From contig NC_134420.1 of assembly GCF_030867145.1 (NCBI RefSeq), positions 44,040,912-44,104,911 on the forward strand: 64,000 nt of DNA, written 5' to 3'. The notes beneath the pieces are model-generated. The model worked only from the letters and a program-made list of their open reading frames with translations. It did no database searches and had not been told where the DNA came from. This stretch comes from Opisthocomus hoazin (lineage: Eukaryota > Chordata > Aves > Opisthocomiformes > Opisthocomidae). The position numbers and the translations under genes are program-made. This document shows, piece after piece, positions 50,450 to 63,539 of this stretch (the stretch's first letter is position 1; each line of letters begins with the position of its first letter).

Positions 50450-52915
50450 TACTGTTTTTTTGAAGTCTTGTGTCTACTTCTCAGAATGTAAAGGAAATGT
50501 CCATAAGGAAAGAAAGAAAAAAATTAGATCCAAATAAATTCCACTCTCCATAGATTAGTTAAATTATGAGATGACTGAAATGAGAAAAGCCTATGGTATT
50601 TAATAGTATCACTTTTCATACTGCTTTGGTTTCGCATTAGTCTGTTTCTACAGACTTTTACTATACCTGCAATGCAATGAGGTGACACCATGGCATGAAA
50701 GTAGTATAAAAATAGGTAGTGGCATAATGATTTATAAATTATGTGTCTTTTAGTAAGTGAAACTGCACTTCTGTACTGTTAATTTTCAAGAAGCAGTGAA
50801 TGTTTCAGCAGGCGAAAAGATAAGATAAGGCCTTTAGTTCTGAGAAAGTAATTTAAGTTCAATGCCACTTCATATACACTACGGCTGGTCAGAACTAATT
50901 TCAAGTCAATAGAGTCATGTAAGTGTATATCATGAAGGTAGAGTAAAACATCTAAATTGAAATTTGACACCTGATTAAGCAGGGCTGACAGTACGTCATT
51001 AGATATTTTCATCCAAATGCATTCTTTCAAAATTAAATTGTTTTATATTTGGACAGATACTGTATTTTTTTTTTTACCTGCAAAACTGAGAGCCTAGCTT
51101 GGACTGGAGTTTACAGTGCTGAGTGTTTGCAGCAACTATGTCTTGGTGGAAGAGATTGGCCATTGACGGAACTCTCCCTGCAATGTGTGAGGCAAGAGAT
51201 ACCTTAACTGTAATTCACCACGTCTGCAATGTAGACCAGCATAAGCCAATGAAGGATGCTAAGGACAGGAATCTATCTCACATTCTGTCCTAATTGGATT
51301 AGTCACACATGTCGTGCAGTTCAGAATTCTGTGATTTTTTCCTCCAATCCCACGTTCTGTATGAAAAGCATGCAGAATATTGGTTTTCCTATATTTTCTT
51401 TGCACCTGATCAATTTTGTGAAGACTCGGCTACTTGACGTGCATGAATAAATCACACGTGCTAAATCTGAAGCCTCATGCACATGGGAGAATCACTTCCT
51501 TGTATGTGGTAAGAGAAAGTGATGGTGGCGGTTTTTCCTCAAAGCACAAAGGGTTACAGAAATCTTAAACCACGTGAGAGCTCTAATTCCTGCTCCTTTT
51601 TGGAAATGGCATCCACTGTCAAAGAAAGAATAAAAAAGTTCTGTCAAAACAGAACTTTATGAGGTGCTTTGCGTGGAGCTTGCTCAGTCACTCTGGTTTA
51701 ATTCTACTTCTTGTAAACTTTTTTTGTGTAATACAGTGGCTGGAATCTAGGTCTGAGCCTTCCCAAGTGATTATCTTAAAAGTTCAGGTTACTGTAGGTT
51801 CTGTAAAGTCACGTTTTATTTCCATCTCTCTGAACAAGAACTTCAAGTTTTGAGGCAAAAAGCCAATATTTTGATTTATGCTGAAAAGCTGTATTCTTCT
51901 GAAATACTGCATTAGTATAATCATCACAGTTGCATGGTTTAGTGTACCATAGGAGTTTGGCAGCAGCAAGTAAACTGAAACTCTCCAAAAACTATTTCAG
52001 AATACGACTGTAAAATAACCTCTACATCTAATCAATACGTTAACTAAAGACAAAATTAAGGGGCCAATCCTGAACAACTATAGCCGGCTTTAAAGGAAGA
52101 GATGGACTGTCAGAACTGCTCTGAAAGAAGCCCTAAATAATAATACAAAATGAAATATTTGAATTTACTCAGATTTTTGAAATTATGTATTAGGAGTAGA
52201 GGAATTAGAGGCTTATGTTTATTAAATTCTTCATGTGGCCTTGAGAAAACAGTTTAACAAGTTTTGGGCTTTCTTGGTGGGTTTTTAAGCCTTTTATGTT
52301 TCTCTGAAATTCTTGGTTTAGTTGAGGAACAAAGAAGTGTCATAAAAGAAATTCCATTTTGTGAGCATTTCCAACCTAGCTAGTGGTGATATGTGGTGAG
52401 GGGGAGTCTTATGGAATTTCAGTCCCAATTTCCAGACTAAAAACTACATATAACAAGCACACATAGTCTTTTCAATACAGAATTTGCTATTTAAGGTTAG
52501 GAAAGCACACATAGAACCACATGACTTTGTATAAATTCAGTCATTGCACACTTAAATTATTCTTGTAAGTGTGTCTGAGATAGTAATCATTATAATTTAT
52601 CTTCATTTACAGTATGTACAATTTTCAAATGGCTATGTATTATTTTTCTACTTTTTAGCAGTTTTCCGTTATAACTTTTTCCTGTATCTATGAAATATTA
52701 AACACATTCCTGCATGCATATAGTTCATAGCAGTATGTTTATCCGGCTTTCTGAACAAATTCTGCCTATCTATATAACTTGCTTTTGTTGACCAAAAATA
52801 GTTGTCAATAAAAAAATATAAACTGAAGACATATGATTGACTTGCAGCAATATTTTCAAAGCAGTGATGAAATTGTATTTTTTTGAAGTAGTTACTATTC
52901 CATCATAATATGGAA
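50450..52915. other. Unassigned noncoding DNA
   Basis: No gene is seen. A T-run lies at about 51065-51075. Short frames show no family similarity. Confidence 0.45.
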
Positions 52916-52920
52916 TTTAT

Positions 52921-53009
52921 GTATTTAGGTAGGACCTAGCACTAACTTGTTGAACTATAGTTATGGTGTCGTTTTGAACTTTTTTTTTTTTTATGGTGTG
53001 GTTTTGAAT
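52921..53009 (+). repeat. 58-bp duplicated segment, copy 2, plus partial third
   Basis: Copy 2 of the segment at 50386 spans 52921-52978. It is followed by a T-run and then by a 19-bp partial repeat (52991-53009, TTATGGTGTGGTTTTGAAT). That partial repeat matches copy 1 exactly, whereas the adjacent full copy 2 differs from copy 1 by one base in the same phrase. Confidence 0.9.
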
Positions 53010-53014
53010 TTTTT

Positions 53015-56000
53015 ATACAAAATTCAAAGATCATACAGAATAAGAAAATCTAGAGTAAAGTTGTGAAGAATAACAGTGGAAACAGTTGGTCTTACTTCTG
53101 GATAAGTGAGTGTTTCTCTTTTCTGCCCGTCTATACTCTTCCTTTTTCATGTACTGTACAACTATTTGGTAGTAGGATGAAAAAGTCTCTGAACTGGAAA
53201 TACCTGTAATTATATATACTGACTTGAAATTTAACCAAAGAAAAGTGCTACTTCATACCAGTATTTCAGTTCTTCGGATTTACTAAGATCCTAGTGCTTC
53301 TGTAGGTGCTTGATCTAAAATTTCAATTGCATAGCAAATTTAATGGACCTCCTGTGGACTGTTTTATGGCATCTCTGCCTATTGATTTATTTTATTGAAT
53401 TGTTCAGTACAATTCTGAAAATAATAAGAGAATTATGTGGGTTGGACAGATTTATCAAAAGTGTACACCATATATGTGCAGAGAACAAGGAGTTTACAGC
53501 TTGTTTGTTGACAACGTGCTAGTGCAAATGTCTTGCCGCCTGCTGGTGGCAGCAGACTGGGTAATAACCATCATTCTCAAGCTACTCTTAAGAAGCAAAT
53601 TATATCTTAAGATCCTATTTCAGCTAGTACAATTATTTCTTGCTCTGTAAAATTAAAATACAAATCCCTGGCCACATTTCTAGGAGAATCCTCTGTGCCT
53701 GAAAGCATTCAGAGAATCCTTGAAACATCATGTTACAGGTAGCTTTTACATCAGGAGAAAAAATAATAAACCCAGATGAACAACCATGACTGTCTGTACA
53801 TTCTCGTTGTACAAAATGAGTGTAGCCCAGTCATAATGGGGCAGACAACAAAGACAACACTTTCTGAGTTACTGGAGTCCAAGAATCTGAACCAGACCTG
53901 TTTCTTCCCATGTACAAGTAGCTTTTGTAGGTGGAGACTGTCATCCTTCTCTTCCATGCCAGCCCACAGATCACTATAAAAATCAAGTTGCAGTCTACTG
54001 TGCAGGTGGTCTAGTTCTGTGATACCTGTTCTTGTAGTGCATGTTACTTAGGACACATTATGCAATTATGGTCTTTCTGGAGAATTGTAAGGTGATCACT
54101 GCACCAGCATCATCTGTTGGGTCTCACCAAAAAATCTCTGTGTTTGGATGACTCTTTGGTCCATTCTCATAGAACCACTCACACAAGAGTCAAAATCATT
54201 GAGGAAGGCAGGAACAAAGAAAAAAGATATCCAGAGTAAGTATGACTTCTGTTCAGAGTCCTTGTTCTCTACAGTGGAACTCCAAGCTTTAAATCTATAT
54301 CCTTTCCTTTGCTTGCAGAACCAGAGTCCAACTCCCACACAGACAGCGTTGATACTTCAAGCCATGTCTTCCAGAATTCCTATGCCATTTCTTAAGTTCA
54401 GTCACAACAACATCTAGTCCACCTTGTATAGCCTTAGAATATAGACAGGTGCCTGTTGTGATAACAAAACCCCATATATAAACAATGAAACCATCCTTAC
54501 AATTTTATAGATGATGCTGAATAGTACTGATTTTTGCCCCCCTCTGCTTGCCTTTATGAAGTCAAGAGTTCTGTCCCTCTTCACAATTTGCAGTTAAAGG
54601 TATAATTAATCTTTAAAACAAAATTTGTATCCATACCTATTTGCAGTATGGGGGATTGCATAAGTATCTTACTGCTTCTTTGTGTGGGACTTTGAGAAGT
54701 ATGTTTTGCAGGATTAAAACAGGAATATTTTTCTCCTAAAGAAGTTCTGATTGTCAGAAGGCATGAGCATACTGCTTTTCATGAGCAGTGGCGAGTGGCT
54801 GAGAGTTTTGCTTTGCTACAGTGAGGATGAATTGTTCGTGGTAGAAAATATGTCGGTAAACCACTTGAGCTCTATGAGTGAAAACTCCTGCCTATTCATG
54901 TTTTGTTCGACGATATTGTGCTTTGTGGTGGTATGCTCTGAAGTCTGGATATTTTATTATGTACTATCAGGCAGGACACTGAATGTTTACATTTTCCTAA
55001 ACCTTCATTCTGGTGTTACCCTCTTGCTGGTTTTTTTCCAGTATAATTATGCCACAATTTCTTCCTTCAGTCTTTCTGCTACTGTTGTCTGCAGTTTCAG
55101 ATAAGCTACGCCTCTTCAGTTCACCAGGGCCAAAGTGCCTCCTTTTGCCTTGGTGTACTGTTAAGGTGCTGTGGTTAAACGTGCTTAAGGTAGTGCAAGC
55201 TCTAATGTTGATATAGACGAATTTATGGGGTAAGTGCAGGGCAATGATACACTAGTTCACACTGATAAGAAGTGGTCTCAGTTCTTAACCCCCTAGAAGC
55301 TTTTTTCCTCTTAGAACTGACGGAATAATAATAATTAAACCCCTCTTATTTCTGCTTGCATCTTTTTCTAGTTTTACACCAGCTAAGCTATATTTTAGAT
55401 TGAGTTTCCTTTCTATTACTTTGATTAATTGTTTTTTGAATCTGTTCCCTAGCATCTTTTTGTTTTGCACCCATATTTAAGCTTCTCATTTTTGTGTAGC
55501 TTCTGTTGACCTTCTTTGATTTGTTTTTCTTCCATTCTGTAGTCCTTGCACTTTGGCTTTAGCTGTGCTTCCTTCCACGACACTGTCTTCTTTCTTTTGC
55601 CTCCTGGTCAAATGCTTAGCTCTTGGAATTCATAAGCCACCTTCAAAAACAGGTTTGGGACCATTTATCCCCAGTCCTTCCAAGGTACTTGTGTTCTTCA
55701 AGGATAGAGCTTCCTTCGAAGAATCTCGTGCAAGAATCTGTAGTTTTCCTTTGAAACATTTCTGCCACTTTTATAGCATCTCCAAGACAATATCTGTCCA
55801 GACTGGAAGAAAAACCCCCCAAAACTTACCAGAAGTACTTGGGTATTGATGTGTACCTACATAAAGGGGCAGGGTGATTGATTTCTTTCTCCCTGCCCTG
55901 CCCTCCCCTCCTCCTGTTTTGTTTTGTGGTGTTTGGTGGGTTGTGTTTTTTTGTTCTTGTTTCTTTTTTTTGTGCTAGTTGTATCCTTCCATAGTAAAAG

Positions 56001-57400
56001 GTTGTCCTAGGTGGACAAAGGTGCTGCTTTCTATTAATTAATTAATTTATTTTTTATTTATTCCTTCAGGGATAGTGCTTTGAAAAACACATGTCAAAAA
56101 TACAGTTTCTCTTCTGGACCATGTATGGTACCTAACAGTTAGCCAAAGCATCAGTGTTAATACTGAAATACTAATATTAAAAATATTATATTAATATCTT
56201 ATAACTAGTAAGTTTTGAAGCAATAATTTTGTACCGTAAAGTTTCAGAACTATCAAAATTTGGATTCCTTTTCTAGCTTAATTTAATTTTGGTGTACCTG
56301 ATCAAATTTATGGTAAATAAAGCAGTGTTAGGTAACTGAGAATGACTGAAAAGGGTACAAACGTTTGTCCCTTAATCTTCTGTGTTCAGCTTAAGAGCCC
56401 TTGAAAGCCTGCTTTCTTACTGCTTTCATTTTATTGACTTCTATGAAGTTGGTCTTAATTAAAAAATAATGGAACAGAGATCAGAATCAGAGTTACTTAT
56501 CTCAGGATGTGCAGTTTGTAACAGTGCTGGCAGATAGTCTTGGCACATATTATGTACTTGTATACTCATAAAAGTGTATGAGATGAAAATTTGAGAGAAT
56601 TTGATACTGAAAAATTTCTTGGCCACTGTCAGTATTGTTGAAACTGATTTTGAATTTAAGAATTAAGGTCTGCAATTGCCAATATTTTAAAATTTGGCTA
56701 GAGTTCAGGTGCAAAGTGAAGTTGGAAATATGCTTGAACATAAATAAATAAACCCTGTTTAGAGATGCCATTGATACTGTTTATCATATAGCTTTTCTTC
56801 CAAAATTTGTAAGGTACAACGAGATGAGAAAATATTTTTTTGGATTGTATTCAGAAGATGGCTGATAGTGGAACTAGAAAGATCTGAGTGCAAAAATAGT
56901 ATTGTATGTGGAGAAAATGAAGATGTGTCTGTCATTTAGTATAATCCAGAAACAATAATTCTGCACCAGGGTTGGGGAAATACCTTTCTGATGCTTTGAG
57001 TCAGTCGTAAATGACCTTGTAAAATTGCACGATAGAAAGGAAGTGAATAAAGCAACGGTACGCATTATCTTGGGTGATGGTGTTAATCTACAGATAGCAA
57101 AGCACGACTGAATATCCATTTTTAGGTGACCAGTAAGTCAACATCAAGGGTCAGGATTTTATCCAAGTAGTGACTGAGAGAAAGAGTTTGCAAAATCGTT
57201 ACTGAAGCCGTGGTTCATCCTTGTAGTACAGGACGCTTCTTGGTTTTGTATATATTAAAAATTAATCGCCAAAATGAAGAAAATGTTTTACATTGCTATA
57301 TTACTGTGCTAACTGAATGTCTAAACAACTGAATGTACACATTTGATAATGTATTATTGATATTAGATAGTACCAGGAACCAAAACAATGGAGAAGAAAT
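53015..57400. other. Unassigned noncoding DNA
   Basis: No gene is confirmed. The plus frame 54751-55104 (117 codons) is hydrophobic-rich with no recognisable domain. At about 55885-55985 there is a C/T-rich then G/T-rich strand-asymmetric stretch, and at 56033-56062 an ATTA/TTTA-type low-complexity run. Confidence 0.45.
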
Positions 57401-57404
57401 CTTC

Positions 57405-57460
57405 AGTATGTCTTAGTACAATACAATTTGTGCTCCAAAGAGCTTAGCCTATCTCTGTGA
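57405..57460. repeat. Possible old SINE tail scrap
   Basis: TTGTGCTCCAAAGAGCTTAG resembles the CCAAAGAGCTTACA-like phrase of old amniote interspersed repeats. It is too short for more than a guess. Confidence 0.25.
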
Positions 57461-57464
57461 ATCC

Positions 57465-60400
57465 CAAATTGAGACAAAATGTGATGGCTGTGGTGTTTTT
57501 CTGGATAAGGCCTGAAAATATTACATGTAACAGCTAAATTATTTGTAGTTAAACTTTACATGACATTGAGAACGTGCAGGGTCAGCTAGCCACAGTGTGT
57601 TGTGTCTCATATGATACAGAACACTGATTTCCAAAATGGATCAGGGTCTCTGGTCTCTGCAGCACCAGTTTCCTCAAAAATCTTTATGTATTATAATAAA
57701 CTTATTAAAATTTAGTGCAAAAAAGCTACTTTCAGAAATCACAGCATGTCTTAATGGCTATTTTGATTTATTTTATTACTAGGATTGGGGCTGGGGCAGC
57801 TTAAATGCCTGAAGTTGCATTGTTGGGTCTGATATACTAATATTGTGTCCTGAAGAATTCTTCAGGTAGATTATTCTTTTATCTTTCTTTTTTAAATTGT
57901 TATCATTATAACTTTTGTACTGAGAGACTGAGAATCCAGCATTACACTACATATAACATACCTGATACTGCCTTAATTTAAGGAAGAAGCCCAAATGATG
58001 ATCTTGCATGACTAATAGAGAAAGATACAAGACTTGCATTGTAGCTACAGGTTGGTTATGACTGACATAATTTGTACATTACATATGAGAGGATAAGAAA
58101 TAATAGAACTTTAAAATGGGCTAAAATAACTTTGCCCAGTTCTTCTTGCCTGATCTATTGTGAGGTCATACTGATTGATACAAGTAATTAATTTCTCATA
58201 ATCAACTTCCATAACAAAAAGGAGTAAGGTTGGTTAGGCTCTGGATAATTTTCCCTGAAATAATGTTAAGATTACTCCTGATTAACATATATTTATCATG
58301 AAACTGGAGTGTGAAATTGCGGTGAAACGTATTATTTTTATTTTCCCTAACTTTGAGCTAAAACTTACCAGCAGTGCCTTCATTCAGCTGTCATAGGAGG
58401 AATCCTGAGAGTACTGGTTTTGAGGTAACTCAGGAAAAAGAGCAGGACTGGTTGAAGTTTGCAGCAAAATTTGTCTGCATCAAAACACTGTGCTTTTTAA
58501 CTGCCAGTATTAGCTGAAAAAAAAAAAATTCTGATTAATATCTGATTTGGAGGAGAAAGAGAAGAATTTTTTCCTTTTTTTTAAGTGCTCAGAAAAAAGC
58601 AAACTAAAATCACAACTGAAATCTGGATAAAATGAAATTTTGAATGAAGGAAAAAAGCTGTCACCCTCTTTATTTTCTATGAAAAATGTCAGAAGCAATT
58701 TAATTGATCAGAAAATTTGAAGAGGTTATTTATGGGAAATTTTTGATGTGAGGATTTTTCTGTCTCAGTTTTACAACTATAGATCAGTCTTGTGCAATCA
58801 ATAACCTTCAGTTAAAAACATCCTATTCCCAGCCAGCAGGTAAGTCTACAGTTAAAGAAGCAAACTTGAACTAGGGTTCTGTGAGTGATTTCATAAGATA
58901 TTTTCAGGTAGGAAATTAAATTAGTTTTTAAAATATTAATAGGTGTTGAGTTTTGTCCTGAAGTTGAAATGAGAAAGTTCCCTTTAATGCACAATTGGAA
59001 TAAAATTTAGTGTTGCAAAACAAGTGGACTTCCATGTATTTGAGCAGCAGCAGCTCCTAGAGAGCTACCAAGCTAGCTGTGTTTAGAGAGAATTAACAGT
59101 AATCTTGTTTGGAGCAGGAAAATGTTGGTACTAACGTACTGCACTGCTCGCCCTTATGCCTATTAGTGGATGAGTACTTCAAGAAAGTGACACACAGAGA
59201 TATGAAATGAAATGTCATGTCTGTAAATTGTTTTGGTTTAGGTAGTGGAAAAAATCTGTTTGGTATTTTGATGGTGGATAACTTTTCAAAAATCTTCTCA
59301 ACATTGCAAGAGTTTAAGATTGCGTCCGTACAAATGCATGCATGGATTCTTCCTGCTCTCCTACCTGACTGGACATGAGTCAGATCTGGTAGGCAGCCAA
59401 GGACCTGTGGTGGTGTACACACAAGCGAAGAAGCAGATCCTCTGTGAAACAGCTCTGAATGTTCTCACCTGTGTCTCACTGCCTCTGTGCATACTTTAAA
59501 ACCAATTTAAATCCAGACTAGTATTCAGACAAGCTTAATCTCAATTTTGCTGTCTTCTGATTTAAAAGACATTTCACATTATGTCTTGGAGAAAAATTTT
59601 GGAAAAAAAAAATTTCTTGCTTGAAAAAGTTTTTTGCATCCTTCACCATTTGACATTTGTAGCTGATAAAGGGAAAAATTGTGTTACGATTGCAAATGCT
59701 TTGCTCAGTACTGACCACTAGAATGACAAAAACGGCTTTATCCAGGGAGCTTAAAAAAAAAAATCCAAAAACACAAACCAAAAAACAACAACCAACCACT
59801 CACGTATATGTAGAAGAATCAGCATATGATCGTTGCCACTGTGTATGTCTTCTATGTACTCCTGACGTTCTGGAGTTAAAACTGGGACAACAGAAGCCTA
59901 AGGTGGTGTAGGGCATTTAGCTAGTAAAGGATGCTGAAGTAATGATGAATTCATATTAAGCAGCTAATTTGTCTTTGTCCATTTTAATGCTAATCTCTTT
60001 GTACCACATCATCTCCCAGTCACTGTTTCTAACTGCAGGGCACAGTTGCGCTTAGTCAGAAATGGCTAGGAAACACAACTACTCATCCCAATATGTCTGC
60101 TTTTCTGAATACACTGCTCCATCTGTATGAGTCTGGCACAACACAATTGTTCTCAATCTCTGTACACATCGTAGTGTAGAATTTTTTCTGATGCACCTCA
60201 TAACAGTTGTCTAATGGGATCATTTCTAGCTAGTCTCCCTGCATTTTTGTAAGTGAAAACATAAAATTATATGATCTGGGAGTGTATAAATTTTATGCAC
60301 TCTTTCAGGCAAGACTTCACTGTACATCACAGTGTTTCGGTTTTTACAGAAGTATGTATGGCGTATTTTCTTTAGTTAGGAAGTATTCCTTTCTCTCCAT

Positions 60401-61315
60401 GGTGGCTTCCTAGGCTGTGTGACAATTGCAGTATTCAATTAATTTCAAAAGAAAAGCTAAATATAGGGCTGGGGTTTTTTGGTGTATTTTTTTCTCCCCA
60501 GCTGTTCTTGTTGAGGATAATTGCAGTTAATTCTGGATGAGAACTGTTGGATATATTTTTAGATAAACTTGGTACTTGCGTAAAGATGCACAGTTGGTAC
60601 CTCTTGAGATGTGAACTCTCTCTCTGAAACAGAACTCTGCTTTCCTTCCAGTTTTGATCCACTGATTAATTGTAGGGGCGTAATACTGTACAATTTCCAC
60701 AGTTTATGAAATTCCTGGACTTGACAATACAGGTGCAAACAGGTGATATGTTGAGTATAGTGGATTCATGCCCAATGCTTTTATTCATATAGATTATCAT
60801 ACTTGTGGCTTTATATATATATACCAAAATTAATTTAGATTTGGGACTTGGAGTTTACTGAAGCGGCTGAAGACACTGAATAAACAGAGGGCTTGAGAGA
60901 GGTGAGTTCAGGACTGTTTGCTGTTTGAAGTTTTCAGTTATGCTTTCTTTAAAAGGAAGCTGTTTGGAGGTTAAGGTCTTTTGCTGAGTTGTTTCTGAAA
61001 GGAATACCTGAGAGGGGTCCCACTTGGATCTTCCAGGTCCTCCTTTAGAGACCCGCCTGCAAAAACCATGGCAACTAGCATGGCTGAAGCACCCTCTTAG
61101 GTATGTAAAGGGGTTGGGCAAATGACTGAGAGGAAATACGGTCTACCACTTTAAAGACCTTTGAACAAAGAGCACATAAGAAATATAATCACTGCTTCAA
61201 CTGACAAGAGATTGGGGTTCTTTTGAAGAATGAAGAGACCTAGGTTGTGGAAAACCAGCAACATTTAAAGTTTCTGGATAGCATGGTCTTAAAGTTCTAT
61301 TTTATGACTACTATT
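57465..61315. other. Unassigned noncoding DNA
   Basis: No gene is seen. The stretch includes A/C-rich DNA at about 59751-59800 and a TA-run at about 60813-60824. The region 60880-61110 is slightly GC-richer with a minus frame of 88 codons and no recognisable domain. Confidence 0.45.
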
Positions 61316-61319
61316 CAAT

Positions 61320-62520
61320 CCTCCTAAGTCACCTTTTTTTCCAGGCTGAGAGTCTCAGCCTGCGCAGTTTTCATTTGAACAGAGGCGATTACATATTCCT
61401 GTTTGTCCTTCAAATTGCCTTTTTTGAACACTTTTCCAGCTCCACTGTATTCCCTGCGTGATGAGGGGGCCAGAATTGCACATAACGTGCTGGACGTGTA
61501 TCATGGATTTTATATGGTGTTGTAATGATTTTTTTTCCTGCCTTGTTTCCTATTCCTTTGCTAAATGTTCATAAAGTTTTATTTTATTTTTGTCAGCTAT
61601 TATGTATTAAGCCAATGGTTTTTATGGAACTTTGATAGTTTTCCGTCTAAGACATTGTTCTTGAGTAATAACATTCATCTTGGAGCCCATTCTATTTGTG
61701 CAGTTAGGACTGTTTTTTTTCTCATACACATAACTTCGTATTTGCCTACAGTGACTTTAATCTTATAATTTATTGCTCAATTTTTTTGTCTTATAAGGTC
61801 CTGCATTTACTCAGAGTTTAAATTTGCCCCAAGTATACCTTCTACAGACTTTTTCACTTGATTGTTCACCCCCTTTTCAGGTCATTTATCATTTATTGAG
61901 AAGCACAGTGCCTAGCAGAGGTTTCTGTGAAACTGTGCTTGTGATCTTCGTTTTTCTCCATTCCACTGTCCACTTATTGCTACTCTTTCCAGTTCTTTTA
62001 CTCAGTTCTTTGTCTGTTCAAGGACCTTCCTCCTTATCCTATGGCTATTTAGATTCCTTTAGCTTTTGGCATTGGGTCTTGTCAAAAGCATTATATGATC
62101 TGTTTGGAAAACTCCAATAGCGTGGCTTTTCAAAAGCAGTGGAGGCTGTTCCTCTAAAAAATGGTACCTTTTCAGGTGTTGCCTCATTCTGGTACAGTTT
62201 CTACTAATTTTCCTAGTATAAATATCAGGTGGAAAGTTCCCCCAGAACTTTTCCTTAAAAACTGGTATCCTAAGAACCAAAGAAGTTTCAAGTGAAAGTT
62301 CACACACACCAGAATTGGCAATTTGCCTATTTCACCCTTAACTTCTTGCAGATTGCCTTGGTATGTAATGCCTAGATCTTGTGGTCTATCTGCTTCTTTC
62401 ATGGTCTCTCCTACTATCCCATTGATATCAGACAGAACCTTTGATGAATCTTCCAGTAGAATTTCCACTTGCCCTGAATTGCCACAACAATTTCCAATTT
62501 CTAGCTAAACACTTGTCTTG
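61320..62520 (-). mobile_element. Ancient CR1-type LINE relic, long
   Basis: This is an old antisense CR1 relic of the lineage common in turtles and crocodilians. Phrases in consensus order include GGGGGCCAGAATTGCACATA, ATTTTATATGGTGTTGTAAT, TTGATTGTTCACCCCCTTTT, CAGGTCATTTATCATTTATT, AAGGACCTTCCTCCTTATCC, TTGTCAAAAGCATTATATGA and TATCAGGTGGAAAGTTCCCC. It extends further into the RT-coding region than the relic at 43.5 kb. Stops and indels break every frame. Similarity is convincing to about 62280 and weaker to 62520. The assignment is from remembered consensus, not a search. Confidence 0.8.
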
Positions 62521-62529
62521 TAAGTTCTA

Positions 62530-62970
62530 AGTTTTCCTTCACCTTGTATTAGAAACAGAAGATGCCAAAGAGCATGCTGGGTCATTTCAGTGTCTTAAAC
62601 CCTGATTTATAGACGTAATCAGGAACTCAGACATCCATGGTGGGATTTCTGCAGTTAATCATTGGTGGTCTGGCTTTGCTACCATTAAAGCCTTGGGGGT
62701 AGACTTCTTAATGGACGTTAAGGCAGTTACATTAAAAATCTTAATCATGATTCACATTAATATTCAGGCTTATTATTGGTATTACTATGGAAGGCTCTTT
62801 GGTCTGTATCCTGCAGGAGTTCAGGCATCATCATATTCTGTAGCATATATACCTTCTAAGAGTCTACATGCATCAAATAGGAGGCTCAGCAGTGCTAAAT
62901 GATTTTTTTTTTCCCTTCCTGTCTAGTTTGTTCAGATTTTTAGGTGTAATAGTAGGATAACTGTAAAGGA
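62530..62970. other. Unassigned noncoding DNA
   Basis: No gene is seen; a single 69-codon plus frame (62693-62902) has no recognisable domain. Confidence 0.45.
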
Positions 62971-62971
62971 G

Positions 62972-63005
62972 GTATTTTTGAATTGTGCGTATTTTTGAAT
63001 TGTGC
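62972..63005 (+). repeat. 17-bp perfect tandem duplication
   Basis: GTATTTTTGAATTGTGC occurs twice head to tail (62972-62988 and 62989-63005) without a mismatch, so it is a recent slippage or repair duplication. Confidence 0.9.
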
Positions 63006-63009
63006 TCAC

Positions 63010-63530
63010 AGGGCATGATATGAAGAGAAAACCCTAAGCTGCCTCTTTGAGAATTCAGTTCTTTGAAAGATTTTTGAAAATGCTGTATTTCTTAAACTAT
63101 GTAGGAAATCAGCAATAGAATCAGTGTAGCATAGATAGTGTTAATGTGATATTAAATTCAAGTTGCTCTATATGTAGTTACTGACATGATGTATTTCAGG
63201 TTTTTGTTGTACTGACACAGTTTATCTTTGCAGTAGATACAGTAGGTTGCGTTTTCGAGGAAAGATGTAATGAGCCTTATAGCTTGGCAGAGAATTCCTG
63301 AGACTATTGAAATGGAAAAGAAGTGGAAATATAACTTGGCTGTGTGAGATATTAATTTTGACTGTATCTATTTAAGAAAACTCAACATCAATGAGCTCAT
63401 TAAATCTGATGTTAAAATTTACATCATTAGATTTCAAAGTCAGTAAGCAGACATAATTATTTAATGATGGTGTTTCTCTGGGTTTTTAGGGCCATTTTGG
63501 AGAATGAAATGAATTGTTTACTTGACAGAC
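63010..63530. other. Unassigned noncoding DNA
   Basis: No gene or recognisable repeat is seen. Confidence 0.45.
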
Positions 63531-63539
63531 AGGTGGCTG

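Noticed and set aside
54751..55104. 117-codon hydrophobic plus frame
   Set aside because: Hydrophobicity follows from T-rich codons; no domain, splice context or codon bias supports it.
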